From positions 176,837-240,836 of the forward strand of contig NZ_JADPJH010000011.1 of assembly GCF_023073315.1 (NCBI RefSeq): a stretch of 64,000 bases of DNA, read 5' to 3'. The DNA is from Bradyrhizobium sp. 1 (lineage in GTDB: Bacteria; Pseudomonadota; Alphaproteobacteria; Rhizobiales; Xanthobacteraceae). Below the pieces are notes generated by a model that had not been told where the DNA came from, made no database searches, and saw nothing but the letters and a program-made list of their open reading frames with translations. Numbering within the stretch: the stretch's first letter is position 1; the number at the start of each line of letters is the position of its first letter. Made by a program: the position numbers and the translations under genes. Positions 1 to 8,992 of the stretch are shown here, piece by piece.

Positions 1-38
1 AAAAAGCAAAACGCCGGAGCGGCTTCCCGCTCCGGCGT
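1..38 (-). terminator. Rho-independent terminator of the aldehyde dehydrogenase gene
   Basis: Read on the minus strand, a perfect 12-bp stem (arms 11-22 and 27-38, loop of 4) is followed by a T-rich tract down to base 1. It sits 24 bp beyond the aldehyde dehydrogenase stop codon. Confidence 0.85.
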
Positions 39-61
39 CATGTTGGTTCAAACGATAGCGC

Positions 62-1492
62 TTACGCCGCGTTGAAGCCCGCAACCGCTTTCACTTCGAG
101 GAAGTCCTCGAGGCCGTACTTGCCCCACTCGCGGCCGTTGCCGGACTGCTTGTAGCCGCCGAACGGCGCGGTGCGGTCGTTGGGCACGCCCTGGAGGTTG
201 ACGTTGCCGGCGCGGATCTGACGCGCGACGCGCTTGGCGCTATCGACCGTGTCGGCCGAAACGTAGCCGGCGAGACCATACGGCGTGTCATTGGCGATGT
301 GCACGGCGTCGGCTTCGTCCTTGGCGCCGATGATGGTCAGCACCGGTCCGAAGATCTCCTCGCGGGCGATCGTCATGTCGGGGGTGACGTCGGCGAAGAT
401 GGTCGGACGGACATAGAAGCCCTTGTTGACACCCTCGGGCAGGCCCGGGCCGCCGGCGACGAGCGTTGCGCCCTCGTCGATGCCCTTCTTGATGAGGCCC
501 TGGATCTTGTCCCACTGGCCGCGGTTGACGACGGGACCGATGGTGGTGCCTTCGGCGCGGGGATCACCGGCCTTGGTCTTGTCGGCGACAGCCTTCGCAA
601 TCGCGGCGACTTCCTTCATCTTCGACAACGGCACGATCATGCGCGAGGGCGCGTTGCAGGACTGGCCGGAGTTGTTGAACATGTGCATCACGCCGCCGGT
701 CACCGCCTTGGTCAGGTCGGCGCCTTCGAGGATGACGTTCGGCGACTTGCCGCCGAGCTCCTGGCTGACGCGCTTCACGGTCGGCGCCGCGCGCTTGGCC
801 ACGTCGATACCGGCGCGGGTTGAGCCGGTGAACGAGATCATGTCGATATCGGGATGCTCGCTCATGGCAGCGCCGACCTCGGGGCCGAGGCCGTTGACGA
901 GGTTGAACACGCCCTTGGGAACACCGGCTTCGTGGAGGATTTCCGCAAAGATCAAGGCCGAGGTCGGGGTGAACTCCGACGGCTTCAGAATCATGGTGCA
1001 GCCGGCGGCGAGCGCGGGCGCGACCTTGCAGGCGATCTGGTTGAGCGGCCAGTTCCAGGGCGTGATCATGCCGACCACACCGACCGGCTCGCGCAGCACC
1101 ATGGCGGTGCCGACCGGCTCCTCGAAATGATAGTTCTTGAGCACGTCGAGCGTGGTCATGAGATGACCGAGGCCGGCGCCGGCCTGGAGTTTTTCCGCCA
1201 TCGGCAGCGGCGCGCCCATCTCGTCGGAGACGGCGGCACCGATCTCCTTGAGACGGCCCTTATAGATCTCGATCACCTTCGAAAGCAGCGCGACGCGCTC
1301 GTCGCGGCTGGTCTGGGAGAACGTCACGAACGCGCGCTTGGCGGCGGCGACAGCCTTGTCGACGTCGGCCTTGGAGCCCAGCGCAACCTCGTACATCGCC
1401 TCTTCCGTCGCCGGATTGACCACGGCGGTGGACTTCTTGACGGCGGGATCGACCCAGGCGCCGTCGATGTAGAATTGCATGCGATTGACCAT
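62..1492 (-). CDS. NAD(P)-dependent aldehyde dehydrogenase family protein
   Basis: This 476-residue protein belongs to the aldehyde dehydrogenase superfamily, which oxidises aldehydes to acids with NAD(P)+ in the cytoplasm. The family landmarks are visible: TPWNWP in the cofactor domain, QELGGKSPN with the general-base Glu, and SGQSCNAPSR with the catalytic Cys. I chose the ATG at 1492 because AAGAGG lies just upstream and the family N-terminus (FYIDGAWVDP) starts there; an extension to 1633 would add 47 residues with no family character. The gene is monocistronic with its own terminator. The substrate cannot be told from sequence alone. Confidence 0.93.
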   Translation of the reverse strand: MVNRMQFYIDGAWVDPAVKKSTAVVNPATEEAMYEVALGSKADVDKAVAAAKRAFVTFSQTSRDERVALLSKVIEIYKGRLKEIGAAVSDEMGAPLPMAEKLQAGAGLGHLMTTLDVLKNYHFEEPVGTAMVLREPVGVVGMITPWNWPLNQIACKVAPALAAGCTMILKPSEFTPTSALIFAEILHEAGVPKGVFNLVNGLGPEVGAAMSEHPDIDMISFTGSTRAGIDVAKRAAPTVKRVSQELGGKSPNVILEGADLTKAVTGGVMHMFNNSGQSCNAPSRMIVPLSKMKEVAAIAKAVADKTKAGDPRAEGTTIGPVVNRGQWDKIQGLIKKGIDEGATLVAGGPGLPEGVNKGFYVRPTIFADVTPDMTIAREEIFGPVLTIIGAKDEADAVHIANDTPYGLAGYVSADTVDSAKRVARQIRAGNVNLQGVPNDRTAPFGGYKQSGNGREWGKYGLEDFLEVKAVAGFNAA

Positions 1493-1638
1493 CGTTAACC
1501 TCTTCTTGGGGGCTTGGAGGGGGCGTTTCGGCAGGCATCCTTGCACGAAAGCGCCGGCAATTGAACCCGCCATATGCGGGGCCAGCGTTGCGGCGGACGC
1601 GCGGAATATGGGACTTGGTGCGAACCGAGGCAAGCGCC

Positions 1639-1775
1639 GTGGGTCCCGGCTCAGCGTCGCGTCATTTCATGCCGCGCCGCGTCCGGGACACGAGATTTTA
1701 CCGAGCCGAACCACTCTCGTGCGCCGGACGCAGCGCAGCGCTACTTCAGCGGTGCGCTGCAGAGCCGGGGCCCAC
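1639..1775. repeat. Two-lobed palindromic repeat, family A copy 1
   Basis: A GTGGGTCCCGGCTC arm pairs with GAGCCGGGGCCCAC at the other end, and between them lie GCGTCCGGGACACGAG and CTCGTGCGCCGGACGC. Together these form two nested palindromic lobes. The same lobes occur near 9997 and 47163 in the opposite order. It fills the gap downstream of the E1/transketolase gene. Confidence 0.8.
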
Positions 1776-1783
1776 GCGAGCGA

Positions 1784-4147
1784 TCACACCGCCATCTTGC
1801 GATGCAGGACGGGCGCGCCGGTGGTGAGGCTTTCCGCCGCATCGATGATCGCATTCGCGTCGATGCCGTAATGGCGATAGAGGTCCGCGACCGTGCCGGT
1901 CTGGCCGAACTGCTCCACGCCGAGCGCCTCGACGCGATGGCCGCGGACGCTGCCGAGCCAGCCGAGCGACGCCGGGTGACCGTCGATCACGGTCACGATG
2001 CCACAGTCGCGCGGCAACGGCGCCAGCAGTTTTTCAATGTGGCTGAGATGCTGCACGCCGCGCCGGTCCCGCCGCAACTTTCGCGCGGCGGTCCAGCCCG
2101 AATGGAGACGGTCGGCCGAAGTGATCGCCAGCAGGCCGATGTCGCGGCGGCTCTCGCCGATGAAGCCGGTCGCCTCGATCGCCTCGGGCGCGACCGCGCC
2201 GGTATAGGCGATCACGAGTTCGGCATTCGGGCCCGGCTTGCGCAGCCAATACGCGCCGTCGGTAATGCCCTGCGCAAGTTCCGGACTCATGATGCGCTGC
2301 GCCTGCTCGATGCTGCGCGTCGACAGCCGCAGATAGACGGAACCGCCCTCGCCCGGATCACGCTGCATGTGCTCAAAGCCGAAAGCCATGATCACGGCGA
2401 GTTCGTCGACGAAGGCCGGCTCGAACGAGGCGAGCCCGTCCTGCGCCATGCCGATCAGCGGCGTCGCGATCGACTGGTGCGCGCCGCCCTCCGGCGCCAG
2501 CGTGATGCCCGATGGCGTCGCCGCCACCATGAAGCGCGCATCCTGGTAGCAGGCATAGTTCAGCGCATCGAGGCCGCGCTCGATGAAGGGATCGTAGAGC
2601 GTGCCGACCGGCAGCAGCCGCGCGCCGTTGATCTGGTGCGACAGGCCGAGCGCCGAGAGCATGATGAACAGGTTCATCTCGGCAATGCCGAGCTCGAGAT
2701 GCTGGCCTTTTGGCGAAAAATCCCAATTGAACGTGGACGGAATTTTCTCGCTGCGGAATAAGTCCGCCTTCTCGGCGCGCGCGAACAGGCCGCGCCGATT
2801 CACCCACGGACCGAGATTGGTCGAAACGGTGACGTCGGGCGACGTCGTGACGATGCGCTTCGCCAGTTCGCTGTCGCCGCGCGCAATCTCGTTCAGCACG
2901 AGGCCAAAGCCCTGCTGCGTCGACATCTGCGGCGACGGCTTGAAGGCCAGCTGCTGGGGCACCTCGACAACAGGCGCGGTCAGGCGGCGACCATCCTGGT
3001 TGAACGGCACGCGTGCGAGAAAGGCGTCGAGCTCGGCGGCGCTCTGCGAAAGGCCCTCATACTTGTCCCATTCGTGGCCGGGGCGGATGTTCTGGCTCTC
3101 GCGATATTTCTCCATCTGCGCGACCGTCATCAGGCCGGCATGGTTGTCCTTGTGGCCCTGGAACGGCAGGCCGACGCCCTTGATGGTGTAGGCGATGAAG
3201 CAGACCGGGCGATCATGGTCGATCTGTTCGAACGCCTCCAGCATGCTCGCCATGTCGTGGCCGCCGAGATTCGACATCAGCGCCAGCAGCTCCTCGTCAC
3301 TGCGCTTGTCGATCAATTTTGTAATTGGGCCCTGATCGCCGATCTCGTCATGCAGATGTTTGCGGAACGCGGCACCGCCCTGAAAACACAGCGCGGCGTA
3401 GAGCGCGTTCGGACAATTGTCGATCCAGCGCTTCAGCGCCTCGCCGCCGGGCTCCGCGAAAGCTTCGCGCATCAGGCGGCCGTATTTCACGATGACCACG
3501 TCCCAGCCGAAATTGCGGAACATGGCCTCGAATTTTTCCCAGAGCCCTTCGCGCACGACGGCGTCGAGCGACTGGCGGTTATAGTCGACCACCCACCAGG
3601 TGTTGCGCAAGCCGTGCTTCCAGCCTTCGGCGAGTGCCTCCCAGATGTTGCCCTCGTCCATCTCGGCATCGCCGACCAGCGCGATCATCCGCCCTTCGCG
3701 GCGATCCTTCATCCAGCCATGCGCCTTGACGTAGTCCTGCACCAGTGAGGCGAACAGCGTCTGCGCGACGCCGAGGCCGACGGAGCCGGTGGAGAAATCG
3801 ACGTCGTCGACATCCTTGGTGCGCGAGGGATAGGACTGTGCGCCCTTGAAGCCGCGGAAATTCTCCAGCTTCTCGCGGCTCTGGCGGCCGAACAGATACT
3901 GGATGGCGTGGAACACCGGGCTCGCATGCGGCTTCACCGCGACGCGATCCTCCGGTTTCAACACGTGGAAGTACAACGCCGACATGATGGTGGCGAGCGA
4001 GGCGGACGACGCCTGGTGTCCCCCGACCTTCAAGCCATCCGTGCTCGGGCGAATGTGGTTGGCATGGTGGATGGTCCATGACGACAGCCACAGCGCCTTG
4101 CGGGACAGCGCAGTCAGCGTTTCAAGGCGAGCGGAATCGACGGGCAT
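1784..4147 (-). CDS. AceE-like 2-oxoacid dehydrogenase E1 / transketolase family protein
   Basis: This 787-residue protein is a thiamine-diphosphate enzyme of the homodimeric pyruvate dehydrogenase E1 (AceE) type. The ThDP motif is visible as GDAEMDE at residues 159-165 with its Asn near 190, and GHQASSAS at 43-50 matches the N-terminal active-site region. It is about 100 residues shorter than E. coli AceE. It would decarboxylate a 2-oxoacid and pass the acyl group to a lipoyl E2, but no E2 or E3 gene lies nearby. A divergent Lrp-type regulator recalls the Pseudomonas putida mdeR-mdeB pair (2-oxobutyrate), so that substrate is a guess. The start at 4147 has CGGAGC upstream. Confidence 0.85.
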   Translation of the reverse strand: MPVDSARLETLTALSRKALWLSSWTIHHANHIRPSTDGLKVGGHQASSASLATIMSALYFHVLKPEDRVAVKPHASPVFHAIQYLFGRQSREKLENFRGFKGAQSYPSRTKDVDDVDFSTGSVGLGVAQTLFASLVQDYVKAHGWMKDRREGRMIALVGDAEMDEGNIWEALAEGWKHGLRNTWWVVDYNRQSLDAVVREGLWEKFEAMFRNFGWDVVIVKYGRLMREAFAEPGGEALKRWIDNCPNALYAALCFQGGAAFRKHLHDEIGDQGPITKLIDKRSDEELLALMSNLGGHDMASMLEAFEQIDHDRPVCFIAYTIKGVGLPFQGHKDNHAGLMTVAQMEKYRESQNIRPGHEWDKYEGLSQSAAELDAFLARVPFNQDGRRLTAPVVEVPQQLAFKPSPQMSTQQGFGLVLNEIARGDSELAKRIVTTSPDVTVSTNLGPWVNRRGLFARAEKADLFRSEKIPSTFNWDFSPKGQHLELGIAEMNLFIMLSALGLSHQINGARLLPVGTLYDPFIERGLDALNYACYQDARFMVAATPSGITLAPEGGAHQSIATPLIGMAQDGLASFEPAFVDELAVIMAFGFEHMQRDPGEGGSVYLRLSTRSIEQAQRIMSPELAQGITDGAYWLRKPGPNAELVIAYTGAVAPEAIEATGFIGESRRDIGLLAITSADRLHSGWTAARKLRRDRRGVQHLSHIEKLLAPLPRDCGIVTVIDGHPASLGWLGSVRGHRVEALGVEQFGQTGTVADLYRHYGIDANAIIDAAESLTTGAPVLHRKMAV

Positions 4148-4231
4148 GGTGATGCTCCGGACAACAAGGCCCCGATCATACGCCTGCGGGCCGCGCCAGA
4201 TTTCTCAATTTTTCGCGTCATACCTGCCGAT

Positions 4232-4250
4232 ATTGGGATATCATACCAAT
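4232..4250. promoter_or_regulatory. Candidate Lrp-type operator between divergent genes
   Basis: ATTGG and CCAAT form an inverted repeat around GATATCATA, within an AT-rich stretch of the divergent intergenic region. It lies about 30 bp before the Lrp gene and 85 bp before the E1 gene. Lrp/AsnC regulators commonly bind such imperfect palindromes. Its function is inferred from position only. Confidence 0.4.
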
Positions 4251-4280
4251 CATTACCCTAAAAATACAGGTTTCATCCCA

Positions 4281-4742
4281 ATGTCCGAGCTCGACGCCAT
4301 CGACCGAAAAATCCTCGCGCTGCTTCAGAACGACAGCCGGCTGACCATGCAGGAGCTCGCCGACAAGGTCGGGCTCTCGGTCTCGCCCTGCCACCGCCGG
4401 GTCAAGCTGCTGGAAGAGCGCGGCGTGATCTCGCGCTACATCGCGACCGTCGACCAGAAGGCGCTCGGCCTGCATGTCAGCGTCTTCATCTCGATCAAGC
4501 TGGCGCGGCAGAAGGAGGAGGATCTCAACCGCTTCGCCCGATCGATCTCGAAATGGGACGAAGTTTTGGAGTGCTATCTGATGACCGGCAACCGCGACTA
4601 CCTGCTCCGGGTCGTCGCCGCCGACCTCGCCTCCTACGAGACTTTTCTCAAGACCAAGCTGACCCGGCTCGACGGCATCGCCTCGATCGAGTCGAGCTTT
4701 GCGCTCAGCCAGGTGAAATACTCGATCGCGCTGCCGGTGTGA
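4281..4742 (+). CDS. Lrp/AsnC family transcriptional regulator
   Basis: The 153-residue protein has an N-terminal winged helix-turn-helix (LTMQELADKVGLSVSPCHRR, roughly residues 21-40) followed by a RAM ligand-binding domain, the standard Lrp/AsnC layout and length. Such proteins bind amino acids or 2-oxoacids and control neighbouring metabolic genes. It is transcribed divergently from the AceE-like gene, so control of that gene and of itself is the likely role. The ATG at 4281 places the family start MSELDAIDRKIL correctly; a longer upstream frame is not credible. Confidence 0.93.
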   Translation: MSELDAIDRKILALLQNDSRLTMQELADKVGLSVSPCHRRVKLLEERGVISRYIATVDQKALGLHVSVFISIKLARQKEEDLNRFARSISKWDEVLECYLMTGNRDYLLRVVAADLASYETFLKTKLTRLDGIASIESSFALSQVKYSIALPV

Positions 4743-4838
4743 CAGCGGAGAGAGGTCGCAAAAGGCGACGTTGTCACATGGATGAAACAAAGGGCACCGA
4801 TGGTCATTTGACACCCGTCCCACCCGAGAGCCGTAGCC

Positions 4839-5759
4839 ATGACCGCATCCGACCGCACCTCCGAAACCGCCAAGCGCGAGCGCATCCTTCAGGAGATGGC
4901 CGACGACCTCGACGAGGAGCTGGAGATGGAGCTGGATGACGCGCGTCTCGACGAGCTTCTGGGCGAGACCGACATGCCCGGCCCGACAGTCGACCGCAGG
5001 CTTTATTTCCGGGAACTGCTGCGGCTCCAAGGCGAGCTGGTCAAGCTTCAGGACTGGGTGCAGAGCGAGAAGAAGAAGGTCGTGGTGCTGTTCGAGGGCC
5101 GCGATTCCGCCGGCAAGGGCGGCGTCATCAAGCGCATCACCCAACGGCTCAATCCCCGCATCTGCCGCGTCGCAGCGCTGCCCGCCCCGAGCGAGCGCGA
5201 GCGCACACAATGGTACTTCCAGCGCTACGTGTCGCACCTGCCGGCCGGCGGCGAAATGGTTCTGTTCGACCGCAGCTGGTACAACCGCGCCGGCGTCGAG
5301 CGCGTGATGGGCTTCTGCTCGGACGAGCAGTACCAGGAGTTCTTCCAGTCGGTGCCGGAGTTCGAGCGGATGCTGATCCGCTCCGGCACCATCCTGATCA
5401 AATACTGGTTCTCGATCACCGACGACGAGCAGCAGTTCCGCTTCACCATGCGCATCAAGGATCCCCTCAAGCAGTGGAAGCTGAGCCCGATGGACGTCGA
5501 GGCGCGCAGCCGCTGGGAGGCCTACACCAAGGCCAAGGAGACGATGCTGGAGCATACGCACCTCCCGGACTCGCCGTGGTGGATCGTCGATGCCGTCGAC
5601 AAGAAGCGCGCCCGGCTCAACTGCATCGCGCATCTGCTCAGCCAGATGCCGTATCAGGAGGTCGCGCGCGCGCCGGTCGTGCTGCCGCCGCGCGTGCGCA
5701 ATCCCGATTATCACCGCGGCCCGATCCCGCCGGAGATGTACGTGCCTTCGAACTATTGA
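4839..5759 (+). CDS. ppk2: Polyphosphate kinase 2 family protein (PPK2)
   Basis: This 306-residue protein transfers phosphate between polyphosphate and nucleotides in the cytoplasm. The PPK2 fold is clear: the Walker A loop GRDSAGKGG (about residue 87), the Walker B region FDRSWYNRAGVE and the arginine-rich lid region. An acidic N-terminal extension of about 50 residues precedes the kinase core, giving the usual size of single-domain PPK2 proteins. It lies about 100 bp after the Lrp gene on the same strand but is not obviously linked to it in function. Nucleotide preference (ADP or GDP) cannot be decided here. Confidence 0.93.
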   Translation: MTASDRTSETAKRERILQEMADDLDEELEMELDDARLDELLGETDMPGPTVDRRLYFRELLRLQGELVKLQDWVQSEKKKVVVLFEGRDSAGKGGVIKRITQRLNPRICRVAALPAPSERERTQWYFQRYVSHLPAGGEMVLFDRSWYNRAGVERVMGFCSDEQYQEFFQSVPEFERMLIRSGTILIKYWFSITDDEQQFRFTMRIKDPLKQWKLSPMDVEARSRWEAYTKAKETMLEHTHLPDSPWWIVDAVDKKRARLNCIAHLLSQMPYQEVARAPVVLPPRVRNPDYHRGPIPPEMYVPSNY

Positions 5760-5769
5760 CGGAGGTCTC

Positions 5770-5860
5770 GTAGGGTGGGCAAAGCGTAGCGTGCCCACCA
5801 TTCCGTCCACCAACGCCGACGCATGGTGGGCACGGCGCTCCGCGCCTTTGCCCACCCTAC
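5770..5860. repeat. Palindromic intergenic repeat, family B
   Basis: GTAGGGTGGGCAAAG (5770-5784) pairs exactly with CTTTGCCCACCCTAC (5846-5860), and inside it GTGCCCACCAT pairs with ATGGTGGGCAC. It lies between the convergent ppk2 and zinc alcohol dehydrogenase genes and may double as a bidirectional terminator. Repeats of this form are frequent in Bradyrhizobium genomes. Confidence 0.85.
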
Positions 5861-5867
5861 GAAACCG

Positions 5868-6947
5868 TCATCGCCAGGGCTGCACGATGATCTTGGTGTG
5901 GGTTTCAGGATTGGCGAGGTCGGCGAACGCCTTGGCGACGCCGTCGATGCCGATCTCGGCTGTCACCATCGCGGCCGCATCCACTTGCCCCTCCGCGATC
6001 AGGCGCAGTGAGCTTGCGAATTCGTCCGGCGTGTAGCCAAGCACATACTGGACGTTGAGCTCCTTCATGATGCCAAGCATGGGCTCATTTCTGTCGCTCT
6101 CCATGCAGACGCCGACCACCACGATGCGCGCATCGCGCGGGGCGCCCTCGAACACCTGCTGCAACAGGCCGGGCACGCCGACGCATTCGAAGATGATGGC
6201 AGGCTTCAGCGCCGGCAGCATCGCCTGGAGCGGAGGGCGCGCTGCCTTCTCCGCGTCCGACATCTGCGCGTGCTCGGCCCAGGTCGCATAGGGCTGCGAT
6301 ACCCTGGGATCGACCACGATGTCGGCGCCAAGCTTTGCTGCGAGCGCGCGCCGCGCCGGCGAATAATCGGCGGCGACGATCGGGTGCAGGCCTTTGATCT
6401 TCAGCGCGGCGATCACCGCGAGCCCGACCGGCCCGCAGCCGATGACGAGCGGAACTTCGCCGCCGCTTATATTGGCTTTCGCCACCGCGTGAACGCCGAC
6501 CGCGAGCGGTTCGGTGAGCGCGGCATGTTCCGGCGCAAGGCCGTTCGGCACTTCCAGCAGCAGCGGCTCGCTCAGCAGCATCTGCTCCGCATAACCGCCG
6601 ACGAAATCGTTGGAATAGCCGATGCCCTTGATGCCCTCCGGCGTCAGCAGCGCCGGCAGCGAGCAGACATGCGTGCCCGGCTTGAGTTTTCGCGCGGTAT
6701 CGGGGCCGTAGTCGACGATCTCGCAGCAAAATTCGTGACCAAACACGACGTCGCGCGACAGATCCATCGGCGGTCGCCCGGTCTTCCTCGCCATTTCCAC
6801 CATCCGCGGCGCGTGCTGGCGCGCATGAAGGTCGGAGCCGCAGATACCGCAGGCGAGCGTCTTGACCAGCACTTGGCCGGGGCCGGGCTTCGGCTCAGCC
6901 ATCCGGCCAACGACAATTTCACCGTTTCTGAAAATCGCAGCGCGCAT
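5868..6947 (-). CDS. Zinc-type alcohol dehydrogenase (MDR family)
   Basis: The 359-residue protein has the medium-chain dehydrogenase layout: an N-terminal GroES-like catalytic domain with CGICGSDLHA and GHEFCCEIVDYG zinc-site motifs, then a Rossmann domain with VIGCGPVGLAVIAAL. The four-cysteine structural zinc loop typical of many zinc alcohol dehydrogenases is not visible; the corresponding stretch reads PGTHVCSLPALLTPEG. The ATG at 6947 has GGGAGGAG upstream and starts at MRAAIFRNGE; an upstream start would add 12 residues. It follows the EamA transporter gene by 59 bp on the same strand. Substrate unknown. Confidence 0.9.
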   Translation of the reverse strand: MRAAIFRNGEIVVGRMAEPKPGPGQVLVKTLACGICGSDLHARQHAPRMVEMARKTGRPPMDLSRDVVFGHEFCCEIVDYGPDTARKLKPGTHVCSLPALLTPEGIKGIGYSNDFVGGYAEQMLLSEPLLLEVPNGLAPEHAALTEPLAVGVHAVAKANISGGEVPLVIGCGPVGLAVIAALKIKGLHPIVAADYSPARRALAAKLGADIVVDPRVSQPYATWAEHAQMSDAEKAARPPLQAMLPALKPAIIFECVGVPGLLQQVFEGAPRDARIVVVGVCMESDRNEPMLGIMKELNVQYVLGYTPDEFASSLRLIAEGQVDAAAMVTAEIGIDGVAKAFADLANPETHTKIIVQPWR

Positions 6948-7006
6948 CGGCTCCTCCCATCTTGTTGGAGCCGTTGATAGCACAAAGCCAGAGTCGAAAT
7001 ATTGCG

Positions 7007-7993
7007 TCAGGGGTTAGGGGAACGCTCTTCCAGTATCAAGAGCTGGGCGCGGCGGATGCGCTCGCGATGAGCGATGTAGAGACCGCTGGCGACGATGAAA
7101 GCCGCGCCGACGATGGTCCAGACATCAGGCACTTCTCCGAACAGGAAGAAGCCCAAGATGCTGACCCACAGCAGCTGCGTGTAGGAGAACGGCGCCAGCA
7201 CCGAGGCATCGCCGTAGCGATAGGCCAGCACGATGATCCACTGCCCGACGGTGGAGGCGACACCGATCACGATGCCGAGCCCGATCGCGGTCCAGGTCGG
7301 CGTCACCCAGACGAACGGCACCATTACGCTGAGGATCGCAACGCCCGTCAGCGCAGAATACGCCATCGTGGTGACGACGGCTTCGCGCCCGCTGATCATG
7401 CGCGTCAGGATCAGCGCGGCAGCCCAGCAAAACGCCGAGATGATCGGGAAGAACGCGGCGACATGAAACGCGCTCGAACCCGGCCGCAGGATGATCATCA
7501 CGCCCGTCAGGCCGATCGCGGTCGCGATCCAGCGGCGCATGCCCACCTTCTCGCTCAGGAAGATGATCGACAGCGCGGTGACGAACAGCGGCGAAACGAA
7601 ACCCGTGGCGGAAGCTTCCGCGATCGGCAGGAAGCTTAGCCCGGTGATGAAGAAAAGCGAGGAGCCGAGCAGCGCGGTGCCGCGCATCAGCTGAAGGCCG
7701 AGCCGCTCGGTGCGCATCGCATAGATCGGCGAGGCCGGCAGCATCACCGGCGTGAACATCAGCGCGAACGTGACGAAGCGGATCCAGGTGATCTCGATCG
7801 ACGGCAGGCTGGTCGAGAGATACTTTGCGGTGACGTCGGAGCAGCCGAGAAAGATGGTCGACAGCAGCACCAGCGCAATGCCCTTGAAGGGATGATCGAC
7901 GCGCGCGGGTGCGCGGCGCGTCGCCTGCTTCTTCTCCGGCAAGGGCATGGGAATACTGTCGAGCCTTGCGGCTGCGGCGGGCGGCGGTGTCAC
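7007..7993 (-). CDS. EamA/DMT-superfamily transporter
   Basis: The 328-residue protein shows about ten hydrophobic helices in two EamA repeats, typical of drug/metabolite exporters in the inner membrane. A basic N-terminal tail (EKKQATRRAPARVDHP) precedes the first helix. The start is uncertain: GTG at 7993 gives the longest form and ATG at 7948 a form 15 residues shorter, and neither has a good ribosome-binding site. It may share a transcript with the alcohol dehydrogenase 59 bp downstream. The cargo cannot be inferred. Confidence 0.88.
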   Translation of the reverse strand: MTPPPAAAARLDSIPMPLPEKKQATRRAPARVDHPFKGIALVLLSTIFLGCSDVTAKYLSTSLPSIEITWIRFVTFALMFTPVMLPASPIYAMRTERLGLQLMRGTALLGSSLFFITGLSFLPIAEASATGFVSPLFVTALSIIFLSEKVGMRRWIATAIGLTGVMIILRPGSSAFHVAAFFPIISAFCWAAALILTRMISGREAVVTTMAYSALTGVAILSVMVPFVWVTPTWTAIGLGIVIGVASTVGQWIIVLAYRYGDASVLAPFSYTQLLWVSILGFFLFGEVPDVWTIVGAAFIVASGLYIAHRERIRRAQLLILEERSPNP

Positions 7994-8134
7994 GGCTGGA
8001 ACCTGGGAAATACGATTCGGGAACGACCGTAAAAAACGACAATTGCGCCGCTTTCACAACTTCCGAAAACAGGATGCCGATATGCACTGACGTCCGCGCG
8101 CGTCAATGCTCCGTTAATAATAGGCTTTTGTGCA

Positions 8135-8974
8135 CTACAGCATTGGTAATCCGCGCGGCTTCGGACCGCGCGGAAACGCCGCATCCAGCGCAGAAATCTC
8201 ATCCTTTGTCAGCACGAGATCACCTGCTGCCGCATTTTCGCCGGCATGTTCGGCGGACGACGCCTTCGGGATCGCCACCACCGTAGTCGCACGGGTGAGA
8301 AAGCTCAGCGCGATCTGACGCGGCGTCGCGCGACGTGCTTCAGCAATGCGCGCGAGCACAGCGCCACCTTTGCTGTTGCTCGCAGGGAAATCGTCATGAC
8401 CGAACGGCGAATAGGCGACGACAGCGACGCCATGCTGCTCGCACCACGGGATCACCGCGTGCTCGATCGCGCGCTCCTTGAGATGGTAGAGCACCTGATT
8501 GCAGGCGATGCGGCCCTCGTCCGAGACGCCGAGTATTTCGTCGAGATCATCGGCATCGAAATTCGAAACGCCCCAGGATTTGATCTTGCCGGCCTTCACC
8601 AAATCCTCGAACGCGGCAACAGTGTCCTCCAGCGGATACGAGCCGCGCCAGTGCAGCAGATAGCAATCGAGACGGTCGGTCTTCAACCGCTTGAGCGAAC
8701 GCTCGCAGGCCGTGATGGTGCCACGGCGCGAGGCGTTGCTCGGCAGTACCTTTGAAACCAGGAACACCTCGTCACGACGGCCATCAATCGCATCGGCAAT
8801 CACGAGCTCGGCATCGCCATACATCTCGGCGGTGTCGATGTGGGTCATGCCGAGATCGAGCCCGCGCTGAAGCGCCGCGATCGCGCGCGTGCGGTCGCCA
8901 TGGTCGAGATACCAGGTGCCCTGCCCGATGACGGAGACGCTGGCGCCGGTCTTGCCGAAGGGGTGCGTGTTCAT
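8135..8974 (-). CDS. Aldo/keto reductase
   Basis: The 279-residue protein is a cytoplasmic NADPH-dependent aldo/keto reductase with a TIM-barrel fold. The catalytic tetrad can be picked out: Asp and Tyr in HIDTAEMYG, Lys in VSKVLP and His in LLHWRG. The cofactor end reads AIPKASSAEH. It lies 18 bp downstream of the SMP-30 gene on the same strand, so the two probably form an operon for sugar or lactone metabolism. The exact carbonyl substrate is unknown. Confidence 0.92.
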   Translation of the reverse strand: MNTHPFGKTGASVSVIGQGTWYLDHGDRTRAIAALQRGLDLGMTHIDTAEMYGDAELVIADAIDGRRDEVFLVSKVLPSNASRRGTITACERSLKRLKTDRLDCYLLHWRGSYPLEDTVAAFEDLVKAGKIKSWGVSNFDADDLDEILGVSDEGRIACNQVLYHLKERAIEHAVIPWCEQHGVAVVAYSPFGHDDFPASNSKGGAVLARIAEARRATPRQIALSFLTRATTVVAIPKASSAEHAGENAAAGDLVLTKDEISALDAAFPRGPKPRGLPML

Positions 8975-8992
8975 GTGTGTTCCTGCAGAGCG

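Noticed and set aside
4218..5855. Open frame of 545 codons opposite the Lrp and ppk2 genes
   Set aside because: It is antisense to two well-supported genes, and its product is low-complexity without family motifs.
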